DNA of 64,000 bases from Taxillus chinensis (taxonomy: Eukaryota > Streptophyta > Magnoliopsida > Santalales > Loranthaceae), in assembly GCA_023512835.1 (NCBI GenBank), contig CM042084.1:15634403-15698402 (forward strand), read 5' to 3'. A program made the position numbers and the translations under genes. Below the pieces are notes generated by a model. The model was not told the DNA's origin, did not search any database, and saw only the letters and a program-made list of their open reading frames with translations. Shown here in pieces: positions 1 to 11,299 of this stretch; within the stretch, counting starts at the first letter, position 1, and each line of letters starts with the position of its first letter.

Positions 1-33
1 ATCTTCGAGTTTTTTCATTGTACAATGAGTTCA

Positions 34-65
<32 letters not shown>

Positions 66-890
66 GGTGAAAAAAATAACGGAGTTACCACCAATAATCT
101 ATGAAGTGTGATTGGTCACCTAAGAGTAGTTTATGATTCCATAGAAAAAGTTTCAAAATTAATTACATGTAGGAAATAGTCATCAGTCCCACAATAACCT
201 AAATGAGTATCTATCTTAAAACATTCAAATTTTACTTGTTTTACTTGATTTCCTATTTTATATTTTTAAATATGTTTTTATTTTTTGGAAAATATAAAAT
301 GTAAGATGTGCATCTCTTGCGGCAAAATTTTAAGAAAAACAAAACATGTAAGACTTTATTACTTGAAAAAAAAAAAAGGAATCGTCACAATTATTTTAGG
401 CCCAAGTAATTTTAGGTATATATATTAATTATTCAACCCAATAATCACTTTGACGGGGTTGTTTTTTTTTTTTTGGAAGCAAGGTGTTTTTGGTTTTTTT
501 ATTAATCTTTTATTCAAATAAAGGTAACAAATTTATTCTAAAGATTATATGTTTTTCTATTAAAAAAGACTTGTGATTCAAATTGATCGTCTCACGTCTC
601 ACGATTAGTCTATCGTCTTACGATTGAACGTAATTGTCTAGCAATTTAACACTTCGAAAATTCTTGGCTTGACTCAAACATTCCTTGAGTTGGATCCTAG
701 AAAAACTAGCGATCAAGTTGTACATTTTTTATAATATTATATCTAAAAAAGCTGCTTGAATTAAATCCTTATCCTAACAATATGTGAAGTCCATTAAGTG
801 TGATTTCTAGTTTCAACATGTGAAAATTTTAAGACATGTAGTATCCTATGAGAGTATCATAATGGACCCTAGAAAGATTAATGATGTCGT
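1..890. other. AT-rich noncoding DNA, left edge
   Basis: No open frame with family resemblance is visible. The segment opens with a short AC/AT dinucleotide tract (about 36-66) and contains several A and T runs. It leads directly into the gypsy remnant that follows and may be part of the same decayed insertion, but I see no terminal repeat to prove it. Confidence 0.5.
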
Positions 891-894
891 GGAA

Positions 895-1235
895 AAGGCC
901 CGTGTATTTGAGATCTCCAGTTTACTTAGGTTAGTTGGATATTACAGGAGATTTTAAAGAATTTCTCCAAGTTAGCTGCTTTGTTGACGAGCGTGACTTG
1001 GATGGGAATCCAATTTTTGTGGTCAGATGCTTGTAAGCTGACTTTCACTCAGTTGAAGGCTCAATTTTGATACTTATCCTTCCATTCCACCGGAGTAAAT
1101 TTCCTATAAGGTCTATTTTGATGCTAACAGAGTAGAACTAGTCTACACTTATGCAAGAGGGTATTTGTTTATGATTTTTAGTAATTGAGGTCACATGAAC
1201 AAAATTATCCTACATGATCTAGGGTTGTTGCAGTA
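895..1235 (+). mobile_element. Ty3/gypsy reverse transcriptase / RNase H remnant
   Basis: Plus-strand translation, with frame changes and stops, gives typical gypsy pol motifs in the right order. A LVGYYRRF block comes first (about 925-955). It is followed by a block around NFSKLA and FLWSDAC, ending in FTQLKAQ (about 958-1062). After that come a degenerate RNase H start resembling FDA-R-EL and a remnant of the SHEQNYPTHDL motif near 1190-1225. The frame is broken several times, so this is a dead fragment. Both the upstream part of pol and the integrase are missing, and no LTR was recognised. Confidence 0.75.
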
Positions 1236-1556
1236 AAATTTATACTAAACTAGCAACGATATCTTATGAGAGAGATATTTGTGATATATAAAAATTACAA
1301 GAACTTTCGATATATATTCGCAACAGTTTGATCTCTACTAAAATTGGAAAGGATAACATGGTGAAAGATATATCGTAACTGTTTGCATAATTTGTATAAA
1401 GATCTGCAGTGGCTGCATGATTCAATAAAATCAAACACCATATAGACTATAGAATACAGGATACAAAAAATACTAACTTTCCACAAGGACCAGGAAGTAA
1501 CTAATGATGCCCCATCTACCCGGGGAGCCAGACGTATTTTGAATTGATTCCTGAGT

Positions 1557-4338
1557 TCATAATCTCTTTCCTATCCAGGCAAACTTTCTGGCAGCTCCGA
1601 ATATAACGGCTTTGGTTAGGAGGCCTTTGTCAAGACTACAGGCTAGGACAATTGCACCACCCACCACTAGAAGCTTAGGCATGTTCATCCCCGGTGGTTT
1701 CTCTGATGTTTTGAGGGTATCATCAGCCTCCAAATTATCACCACTGGGGCTTTCCAAGGATTTTAAGTAGTCTGCACTGACTCTGGTATTAATTTGAGCC
1801 ATGATAGCGCAGGATGAAAGTGAGGCACCAGATGCTCTTTCCTTCAGATATGCACGGAGGCCGGGCTCAATCTTCTTCACAGTTCCCCACATGCCCTGCC
1901 TAACTCCTAGCTTTGCAATCTCCCATGGAATACCCATATCTTCGTGGTGAAAGAGTATCACTTCACATGCAGTTTGATCCCCTCTCTTTGATTCAACTTA
2001 TTAACATCCAGCAAAATAAAAACCTGTCACTGATTAGTTTCAAAAAGCAAAACGATACTATAACAAGCTACCCAATCCCCCCTAATCCTGTTCTTTCAAA
2101 CTTTAGAAAAAGCTTAACAATAGTTGTATTTGATCGATTGTGATATAAGTGCAGCTAGAATGTCGTCTTAAAGCTGCAAGCTTTTAAGGGGACCCATTTT
2201 AAATTATCCTAGCATGACGATGGATAGACTAGTCAATCAACACCCATACCAAGGGTGCAGGCTAATTAGGCAGGTAACAGACGTAGAAAATGATAACTGT
2301 GCAAAACAGACAATCTACAAATGCACTCATTTTTATCCACCTATTTGCACCCGACACCGCAAGTAGGCGGGATACTGTTTTGACAAGTCAGGGAGAACAA
2401 AAAGATGTTTCAACACTTCAAAAACATAGGCACAGTGGAAGGAATATGAAATGAACACTTCAGTCAATCAGTAGAAATTGACATTTAGAGGGAAAATATT
2501 GGCCCTTACCAGCACGGATGCACCAACTTGAATAATACAAATCAACACGCCGTGGTTTGCTGCGCCTTGGCACTGCAGTTGAGGGTATTCCCTGAAGAAG
2601 GTAGAAATTCGACTAATTAAAATTTTCAAATAAGGACTTGTACAATAAGTTACTAAAATAATCAATAAAGGTACCAAAAGTTCTTAAATGGGAGTAGCAC
2701 CCTTTCATCATCGCTCCCTCCATTTCTCTTTTCTCCAAGCAATTACAACCAGGTCGAGTAAGCATAGGGCCATAGTGGAATCAAACATGGCATTTCTCCC
2801 AATCTAAAGCTAAAAGGCATCCTTGAATACACTTCCTAGCTAAAGTTAGCTGGGCCAAAATAACTAGGGCCCAGTCATATTAATCACTGCAAGTCATTCA
2901 TAAACTGCTTTCTACTTTTCTTCCATGGAAGCCTCTGTTATTAACTGGATCATGAGATTATCTCTTCCTTTAAATTAATTCAACCTAAGAATTAATACAG
3001 TAAGTGTATATCTCTAAAACAATATGTAAGCAGATACACACTGGAGGGGATAGCTAGAATATTACATGAAAACACAACCACCCGGACAATGAAGGAAAGA
3101 GTCATGTCCATACCTTTGTAACACAATAGTAAGAGTTGTCCATAACCCAAATTCTACGGCCAATCACATATTCCCTGTCGCTGCAGAAAAATGGAAACTG
3201 TGCGGCCAAAGGCATATAAAAAATAAATAAATAAATAAAACGTCACTGCAGTTGCGGCAATCCTGGAAAGATGAAATCACCAACTTTTCTTACCTTGCGC
3301 ACCCAATGGACTATTATAGTTCCTGTGGTGCCACACTCCTCCAAAGTCGTGGCTTGGAGAAGCATATCATCCCAGTTTGATCGAAAAATATCGTCCCAGA
3401 AAAAATCCCTCACTAACTCAGGACTAGCATCCTCAAAAACAGTCCTGCTGCGGTACTGTGGAGGACCAGTCTGGTATAGCAATTGAAATTCAAAACGCAG
3501 TGAAGTCAAAGAAGTAAAAAAGCATCGAACTTAAGATCGATAAGCTTTCACAGATGCAAATTCAGAGTAAAATGCTATCTGATATTTGGTTGAATCAAAC
3601 CGTAAAACAGTTCAGGCACTGATTGGTTGGTTGATAGCTTGTACCTGGGGATCTCTTCGCCAAGCCTGATAGCACATGGTTGGTGAAGAGCGGTCCATCA
3701 TTTGAATCCAAGCTGGACCACCATCTGTCACCTCAACCAGTTTGTATAAATGCCGAAAATCGCCTTCGTTGACAAGACCTGGTTTTCCGGTTTCAAGTTG
3801 CGATGAACTAGCAAAGAGGAATAGAGAAAACATCAATTTGATCTCTGGCCGATCAATGCACCGCACACAGTGTTTTTACACTGTTTGAAGTGCTGCTTTG
3901 AGTCAAACCCACACGGGTAAAAGTTACAAAACACCCAATGTTTTCAAGCCCAACAAACCTGCAACCGGATTTGACGATGGGGGGTGGAGGAAATCTTCCT
4001 TTCACTATTGCATCATCGCCGTTGGACGAGCAAGAGCTGGGAAGCTGCACTTTTTCCGGATCATTTAGGCTGGAAATGGACTGGAGAGGCGAAGAAGAAG
4101 AGTTTTGGGGGACAAAGAAATCCAAGAAGTGCGTCCACAGGTTCGCAGCCCAACTCGGCTTCCATGACCAACCCACAAGGACTCCAATGAGAACAGAAAT
4201 CCAGAAAGGAGCCACAAACAGCATCAGCTCCACCATCACATCCCAAACCGTGGGTCTTTGGAGGATCTCAAGCAGGGCAGACACCAGACCCATACGAGAT
4301 ATGTCGTCCCCAATAATGCGAGACACTAACAAAGCCAT
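1557..4338 (-). CDS. START-domain lipid-binding membrane protein
   Basis: Six exons in transcript order: 4338-3959, 3807-3645, 3470-3294, 3197-3114, 2591-2510, 1996-1557. All have GT-AG introns, phases agree, and they encode 441 residues. The product matches the plant StAR-related lipid transfer family of two Arabidopsis proteins I remember as At3g23080 and At4g14500, which are of similar length. Visible parts are an N-terminal hydrophobic segment (about 33-58), a START fold (about 150-345) with family blocks such as FPFFCSDREY, RRVDLYYSSWCIRA and HHEDMGIPWEIAKLGVRQGMW, and a hydrophobic C-terminal stretch (about 404-430) that could be a tail anchor. The ligand and membrane are unknown; lipid or sterol binding is inferred from the fold. 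It starts divergently from the zinc transporter 4.5 kb away. The start ATG at 4338 is the first methionine of exon 1 and precedes the hydrophobic segment. Confidence 0.9.
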
Positions 4339-4346
4339 ACATAAAT

Positions 4347-4349
<3 letters not shown>

Positions 4350-4387
<38 letters not shown>

Positions 4388-4391
4388 TATA
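4350..4391. repeat. (AT)n microsatellite in START-gene leader
   Basis: About 20 AT units lie 12 bases upstream of the START-gene ATG, inside its predicted 5' untranslated region. The tract is likely to vary in length between individuals. Confidence 0.9.
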
Positions 4392-4542
4392 TCCCCGATG
4401 AAGATGTACAAGACCCAGAAAGAAATAACTAATTACAGAATAGGAGGAAGAAGAAAAGCCCCCGATCAGTCCAATATAGCAGGCGTTGAGCACAGGGACG
4501 AATCGAGGACTTGTTCTGTGGGGGGTGGGGGAACGAAACCAG

Positions 4543-4550
4543 CTTATATA
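4543..4550 (-). promoter_or_regulatory. Candidate TATA box of START gene
   Basis: The minus strand reads TATATAAG here, about 205 bases upstream of the ATG. A start site about 30 bases downstream would give a leader of roughly 170 bases that includes the AT microsatellite. This is position and motif only. Confidence 0.4.
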
Positions 4551-4759
4551 CACCAAGGGAGACTAAGAAAGGTGGAAACAGCAGAAGAAGATGACAAGTC
4601 GAAGAAGAGTGGGGTGGGAATTAATTTGGTCAGGCTTTTACCTTTTATTTTTTATTTAAAAAAAAAAATTGCCAAGGAATGGAAAGATCAAAGAGAAATG
4701 AGTGGACGGAGAAGACGAAGCGTGGGAACGAGCGGACATTTTTATAGTCACTGACTCAC

Positions 4760-7152
4760 CGGTGTGTAACCGCAATCGTATATGTACTGGTGGTTGACTT
4801 CGTTTGCACTGACATGGGTTTTTTAAATATATATATAATAACGATTTTTTTAAAAAATAATATTATATATTTACTGACAAGAATTTTAAATTAATATTAT
4901 TATTTTTTAAAACCTTGTATTCCCGTCAATCCACAAATTTTCCTCGATAATTATATAAACAAATTTTTAAATATTATTGAAGATTTAAATATTAATATAT
5001 TAATATTTAATTATCATTTCAATTAACTCGTGCGGGTCTCTTTTTAAAGAGAGGCTTGTTTTTTTTTTTTGATCTCTAATTTTTTCATTTTTTGTGCAAA
5101 TGCTTCACGCCCTCCTTTCCCTCTTCCATCGTTTCAAAGATAAGGCTTGTGTTTTAAGCCATTCGATGAATATTCAAAGATAAGGGTATTTCGCCGCGGG
5201 GCTCCACCACCTCTTTCTCTTTGAGGGTTTTTCTTCTTTTCTCATGTTAACTTTTAAGAAAGTAACACGTTTTTTGGTACTCGCGTATGAAAACCGGATT
5301 TGGAGTTCAATCGAATTTCGGGTTCAAAAACTATGGTTCAATTTTGAATTTAAAAACCATGTGAATCCCATGATTTTTAAAAAATATTTTTTTTCCCTAT
5401 TTTATGTTTTCAAATAATATATCTTTGACTGTCATCTCTAGTCCTTCATAGTAAGCTGAGGAAGAAGGGAAGAATTGAAGAATTCATTTTTAGCCATTTT
5501 TAGCTAATTCAATTCATAAAAACAACTCTAGGCAGGTAATTTTACTCTCCTATATAATTTTATTGCAATAATCATGTCTAAGTTTTGAAAAAATTAATTT
5601 TTTAAATGAATCCTGAAATTTTTAAAAAGGTAAAATTGAGTTTGGTTTAATTGAGGATAGTAGAATGCTTGGAATGTTATTTTTATATTCTGTTTTTATT
5701 TCGTGTTAAACAGTGAATTTAAAATATTATGATTTAAGAATTTAGATTTTAGGATGAGATTTTGGTGAAAATCCTAAAAATTGATATAATTTGATAAAAC
5801 TTGAGTTATGTTATATATTTAATCGAGTTTAGATATCACTTGAACAGTATAATGCTTGTACGGTATGTAAATTAGTGTTTAAGGCTCAAAATTTGGATAT
5901 TTGGAGTATGACAGTGGGGCAGTGCATGAAATTAAAAAAAATATAAAGAATAAAGTATAGTCATTGAATGGAATTGTGATGCGTTGAGGAAGGGTGGCCA
6001 CGGAGCACTATCGGTACCGTAGTGTGGAATTTGTGAAACCAAGCATGTTAATCTCTGCCAGGCCGCAGGTTATAGCCGTAACTGAGTGTCTTGCTTGGGT
6101 TTAATTTTGTATGTTGATTTGTCTATTTGCTTCATTTTGCTTATTTAAATCTCATTTGAGGTGTTTAAGACTATTATAATGATGTTTTTAGCCAAGTTTG
6201 ATAATTATATGATGATATATGCTTGGATATGTCATAATTATGTGTGTGTGTGTGTGTGTTTTGTTTGTGTTGTAGGTGTGTATGGCTTTTGATCCTATGA
6301 TGTTGTAAATGGTTATCTTGAATAGGTGGCACTTGACGCCCATAAGCTAGAGTTTTAGTGGGACGTGTGTTTTAACTTTTAACTAACTATAACATGAGTT
6401 GCAGTACTGGAAAGATGTGTTTGTGAGAGGCTAAGGCATGACATGGAAATTGTGGTTATTATTGTGACAAGGTCATGGGGCCTAATGATATGACAAGTTA
6501 TGGCTTGTATTATGATATGATGGCTAGTTTGAGCCAGATGGTTGACTCCTAATGTGTATATGGCGATATAATGTGTTTATATGTTAATAGTTAACTAATA
6601 CATTTGGTAGGACTATAATGACACATAGGATAATGTACATAGGGTATGTAGGGTTTAAGTATTGGTTAGACCATAGGATGATGTTGACTTGTGAGTTACT
6701 TATTGTACAAGTTACATATGAGATAGCACACATTGTGTCTCTAAATGTGGCTGTCACCAACTCATTGATCCTTTGGGTGCAGATATGAAGAGTCATTTAT
6801 CTCAGTTTCGTGTTTTTTAAATTTAGAGTCATCACCACATAGAGTTTTCCAATAGTTGTCCACCTCATGGTTTCGACACACAAAAGGGGGGGGTGTTGGA
6901 TTCAAAGATTTGATGAAACTAAGCAAATACAATGATTTGTGAAAATGAATGAACAATGTAAACTTTATCTTCAAACCATATATATATAAACCTCAAACTA
7001 TGTCATACTAACTTCGAATCAAATCATTATCCCAAATTATACCTAACCTCAAACCATATTATCCAACTTAGTACCATATTTTATAATCTCGAACCAAACC
7101 TAAATGTATTATCAAAACAAAATAAAAAGTAATAAAATCAAAACACAAAACC

Positions 7153-7188
<36 letters not shown>

Positions 7189-7197
7189 CCAAACCCA

Positions 7198-7236
<39 letters not shown>

Positions 7237-7640
7237 AAAAAAAAAAAAAAAACAACAAAAAATTATACCAAACACTCCATGTATTATCTTCCCGTTTTAC
7301 TTTACACATCGTCATACCAATTAGTATGGATGTATATGAGTAGATTTAGAATAAAAGTGCATTATTAAGGTAGATATTATTAGTTTTACATGGATAATAC
7401 TATCTTTTATGATGTCATTATCAATACATCTAAAAATATATTAAATTAATATATAAAAATATATTACAAGTATTAATTTTAATGTCTAATATTAATAATC
7501 GCATGAGTTATATGCTGAATCCAAATGAATAATTCAAATTAGTATTAAAAACGACAAAGCATGAAAATGTTATTAATTTATAATATCTTCTCCCCTTTGA
7601 GATGGTTGGACGTGGTTTTTTTCCCAATAACAAATTTAAA
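4760..7640. other. Noncoding spacer between START gene and MTP1
   Basis: AT-rich DNA with no supportable gene. The part around 5980-6110 is less AT-rich and has the look of retrotransposon untranslated sequence, but no LTR pair or coding motif was found. A TG dinucleotide tract lies at 6241-6260. A homopolymer block at 7156-7252 is listed separately. Confidence 0.5.
7156..7252. repeat. Poly-A / poly-C / poly-A homopolymer block
   Basis: A run of about 30 A is followed by a short mixed A/C stretch, a run of about 29 C, then about 26 A. The three pure runs sit end to end. Such a block is prone to polymerase slippage and to sequencing or assembly error, so its exact length is unreliable. Confidence 0.9.
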
Positions 7641-7859
7641 TTAATAAGTGAGAGTTCGACAATTCCTTTTAATTTTTTTTTTAAAAAGTGCGTTGCGCAA
7701 TGATAATGATGTTACGTCGCCCCTGAAATCGACGGTGGACGATGCTCGGCGCTCGTATTGCGGATCACTGATGATGATGACACAAAGTATTAGGATGCGA
7801 TGCGCTCACGGAACAAGCCTGCCGACCCAACGCAATGCCCAAAAATCAACCAACAACAA

Positions 7860-8853
7860 AAACAAGAAACCCTAGCCCCTGAAATCCCCACTACATAGGC
7901 AGAGGTAGGGTTTGATCCCCGCAGATTGATCGAGCGCAACCACATCAAAAATACATCTGCCTTTCGTCTCCTGGTTTCTGGGTTCGCCGTCCGACGCTCG
8001 CCAACACTGTTTGTTTTGTTTTATTGTATGTCGAAATCCACACAACTCACCTTAATTTAGCTTTTTGTCGTAGTTGTTCATCGTAGCCGATTTTACTAGA
8101 ATGTCTCAAGCTGCAAAATTGGTAGGAGCAAAGTTCTATTGTATTGTATGTGGGGCATAATTTGTAACCTTTGTGGGATTTCAGGAATCATAAACAAACT
8201 TTCTCTTTCCCTGCTTTGTGGTTTATTAGTTTTTAATTTTGGGAAAATTTTCTTCTTTCGTGTTCTCTTAGTTCAACATTCATTCCTACCTTAAACTGTA
8301 TATATGCCTGAAATTAACCCACAACTTAGCTTATATGGACAGTGTCATTGTTTGCTGTTTTTTTTTTCTTTTTCCGCTTTCAAGTGGTGTTGATCGCTTG
8401 TCACTGGTTTGATTAATATTACCCAATGAAATGTGTATTGTTGTTCTAGTATTGTTCTTCAATATTCATTCAAAGCAGTTTATTATGTCTGTCTTGCTTG
8501 CATTCACAGCTACAACTCTCATAAGTCTAGAGTTAGAAACCTAGTTTTTTTCCTTTATTCTTTTTTCTTTCCCCACATATGTTCGCTTATGTCCTTCAAG
8601 CTGTATGATATTCCAAATAGTTGATTGGAACATCATAGATTTCTGTTTCCATTGCTTTTCATACCTTACAAGGCATCATAATGAGTGTATTCTGTTTGTA
8701 AAATTATTATTTGTACATTAGGCTGCATTCCAATTTTCCAACTATGGAAGATGTAGTAACAAACTTTTTTATATTTCAATTTGCAACCATGTAGCTCAAT
8801 GCCAATTAGAAATTGGAATTTATATCTCCTGTGGTAATGGATTTAAATTTCAG
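7860..8853 (+). promoter_or_regulatory. MTP1 leader region with probable 5' UTR intron
   Basis: The CDS start is immediately preceded by a splice-acceptor-like pyrimidine/AAATTTCAG sequence ending at 8853, which suggests that an intron in the leader ends right at the ATG. A plausible donor is at 8122 (TTG followed by GTAGGA), giving an intron of about 730 bases. The GC-richer stretch 7690-8000, with a telo-box-like AAACCCTAG at 7867-7875, would then be promoter or first-exon sequence. The intron itself is T-rich. No transcript evidence is available. Confidence 0.45.
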
Positions 8854-10029
8854 ATGGAAGTGCCGAATCCTGAACGTGGGCATAACCATGTTGTTGAAGT
8901 ATGCAGAGACGTGACAGGGAGAGAGACTGGACTCATCCGGAGTAACATATGTGGGGAAGCACCGTGTGGATTTTCAGATGCGAAAAGCAGCTCAAGGGAT
9001 GCAAAGGAACGTTCTACATCCATGCGGAAGCTTTTAGTTGCAGTGGTACTTTGTGTCATTTTCATGAGCGTGGAAGTTGTTGGGGGTATTAAAGCCAACA
9101 GTCTTGCAGTTTTAACGGATGCAGCTCACCTGTTGTCAGATGTTGCAGCTTTTGCAATCTCTTTGTTTTCTTTGTGGGCTGCAGGATGGGAGGCAACCCC
9201 ACGCCAGTCTTATGGCTTTTTCAGGATTGAAATACTTGGTGCGTTGGTTTCCATTCAAATGATATGGCTTCTAGCTGGTATCCTAGTTTATGAAGCCATA
9301 GCTAGGCTTATCAATGAGAATGGCAAAGTCCAGGGCTTCCTTATGTTTGCCGTTTCTGCTTTTGGTTTAGTGGTTAACATTGTTATGGCTCTTTTACTGG
9401 GTCATGATCATGGGCATGAACATGGGCATGGGCATAGTGGTGGACATGGGCATGGCCACCATGAGGATCATGGGCATAGTCACCATGAGGATTCTGACCA
9501 TGCGCACAGCCATGAGTTCACTGTCACCACACATCATCATCACCATCTAGAGGAGCCTTTGATTAATGGTGGAGTTAAAAAGAAGAAGCCACGGAATATC
9601 AACCTTCAGGGGGCTTACCTTCATGTGCTTGGAGATTCCATCCAGAGCATTGGAGTAATGGTTGGTGGGGCAATGATATGGTATAAACCCGAGTGGAAGA
9701 TCATAGATCTTATATGCACCCTTATATTTTCAGTAATAGTGCTGGGAACAACAGTTCGGATGCTGCGTAGTATCTTGGAGGTTCTGATGGAGAGTACACC
9801 AAGGGAAATCGATGCAACAATGCTCGAAAAGGGCTTGTGCGAGATGGAAGAGGTAGTTGCAGTCCATGAGCTGCACATTTGGGCCATTACTGTAGGGAAG
9901 GTTTTGCTCGCTTGCCATGTCAAAATTAAGCGGGATGCTGATGCCGACATGGTGCTAGACCAGGTTGTGGACTACATCAAGAGAGAGTATAATATTAGCC
10001 ATGTTACCATTCAGATTGAGCGGCAGTAA
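8854..10029 (+). CDS. MTP1: Vacuolar zinc/H+ antiporter MTP1 (CDF family)
   Basis: A single uninterrupted frame of 391 residues, the usual length for plant MTP1/ZAT. It belongs to the Zn-CDF group, which exchanges cytosolic Zn2+ (some also Co2+) for protons at the tonoplast and gives zinc tolerance. Visible features are a cytosolic N terminus with the plant motif [11 protein letters not shown] (32-42) and six hydrophobic segments (about 59-79, 90-111, 123-147, 159-182, 255-276, 283-303). The transport-site residues His92/Asp96 (AHLLSD) and His257/Asp261 (HVLGD) are intact. A long histidine-rich cytosolic loop (about 184-231), rich in HGH repeats, lies between helices 4 and 5. The C-terminal metal-binding domain runs from about 305 to 391. 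It has no coding intron, as is usual for this subgroup. The next gene downstream in the same orientation is the pyrophosphatase. Confidence 0.96.
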   Translation: MEVPNPERGHNHVVEVCRDVTGRETGLIRSNICGEAPCGFSDAKSSSRDAKERSTSMRKLLVAVVLCVIFMSVEVVGGIKANSLAVLTDAAHLLSDVAAFAISLFSLWAAGWEATPRQSYGFFRIEILGALVSIQMIWLLAGILVYEAIARLINENGKVQGFLMFAVSAFGLVVNIVMALLLGHDHGHEHGHGHSGGHGHGHHEDHGHSHHEDSDHAHSHEFTVTTHHHHHLEEPLINGGVKKKKPRNINLQGAYLHVLGDSIQSIGVMVGGAMIWYKPEWKIIDLICTLIFSVIVLGTTVRMLRSILEVLMESTPREIDATMLEKGLCEMEEVVAVHELHIWAITVGKVLLACHVKIKRDADADMVLDQVVDYIKREYNISHVTIQIERQ

Positions 10030-11190
10030 GATGAATGGAAGATGGGTTTAGCCTCTGGCAGCATCAACGAGATGGGTTTGTGGGTTCATGGCATTTGTGG
10101 TTTTGGTTGTGTGGTGGATCTCGTTTTCGTGCCCTTATATTCAATTACTAAATAAATCATTTTAGTCCAGAGGAGTGAGGAAGACTCCTAAGTCTTATCC
10201 TATGCTCCTTTAGTAAAAGCTTGAATCGTGTTCCCCTTGGGCATTTCAAATTGCTTAGGCATGAACTCAGCTGAAGGAGTTCTTCATCCCAACTGAAAAA
10301 CAGGGGATAACGACACTGTGGTTGGGCCCATTAGGCAAACTCTTTTTTTTAATGCTTCACTCTTGTAAAATTTAACTATACATTTTTGAACTTATCAAAT
10401 AATATGGGTGCATTGATTGGGTGTGATTATTCCACTTCTCTGATATTAAGTGTTTTTTTTTTGTTTAAAGGCAATAAAATTGCTTTAATAGTTTTGCATT
10501 CCTTAGATTTTTATAATGATATTTGTTTAATAATTTAGAGTTTTGATAAAAAATAATTTACATTAAAATTTTTATAGTAGTTTAGGAATAAAAATTACAA
10601 GGAGAATTTTAAGAGGATTATTATTTAACTTTGAAATATTTTTAAAATATATTTTTAGATATATATATTTTTGATTGATTGTAATAAATAAAAGATATAA
10701 AAAAATAATTTAAAAAATATAAATAAATAAAATATAATCAAATAGTATTCATTAACGTATCATATTTAGTTGACTAGGCAATTAGTCACAAAGAGGTAAC
10801 AACTTAATTACCTTGATGTTAGGTTAATTGCCTTTTATTTTAAACATGTATCATATTTACATTCTAAATAATTTTATTTTTTCTTTCAAATATCAATATA
10901 AAAAAAACAAAAACAAATGATAGCATCAAAATTGTTAGCCGCAACTCAAGGGGGGAAATTACATTAATTCCACTAATAATCCGTGGGATTTTTACATGGG
11001 ACCGAGTCTTGTAATCTAAAATGGAATGCGTGGGGATGATGTGCATTCAATGTCGAATAGAATTGAAGAAAAGAAGTAGGCTATCAATGCGCTGAAGGGT
11101 AACGGGTTTTGGCAATGATCAGACTTGACTCACCCATTTTCTCTCCCTCCCACACACACTCGCGCTCTCTCTCTCTCTCTCTCCGCGTGT
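10030..11190. other. MTP1 3' region and PPA promoter
   Basis: The first 350 bases or so are probably the MTP1 3' untranslated region. The rest is AT-rich with no gene. A CT tract (11165-11184) lies just upstream of the PPA TATA box. Confidence 0.5.
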
Positions 11191-11199
11191 TTCTGAAAC

Positions 11200-11206
11200 T
11201 ATAAAA
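11200..11206 (+). promoter_or_regulatory. TATA box of PPA gene
   Basis: TATAAAA preceded by a CT-rich initiator-type tract, 94 bases upstream of the ATG. A start site near 11230 would give a leader of about 70 bases. Motif and spacing only. Confidence 0.6.
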
Positions 11207-11299
11207 CAACCCATTTGGGCAGTGGGTGTCTGAAACTACCCAGAACTTGCCTTACCTTGCCTTGCTAGTGGGCATTTGTCGTATCCTTTTTCGTCAACC

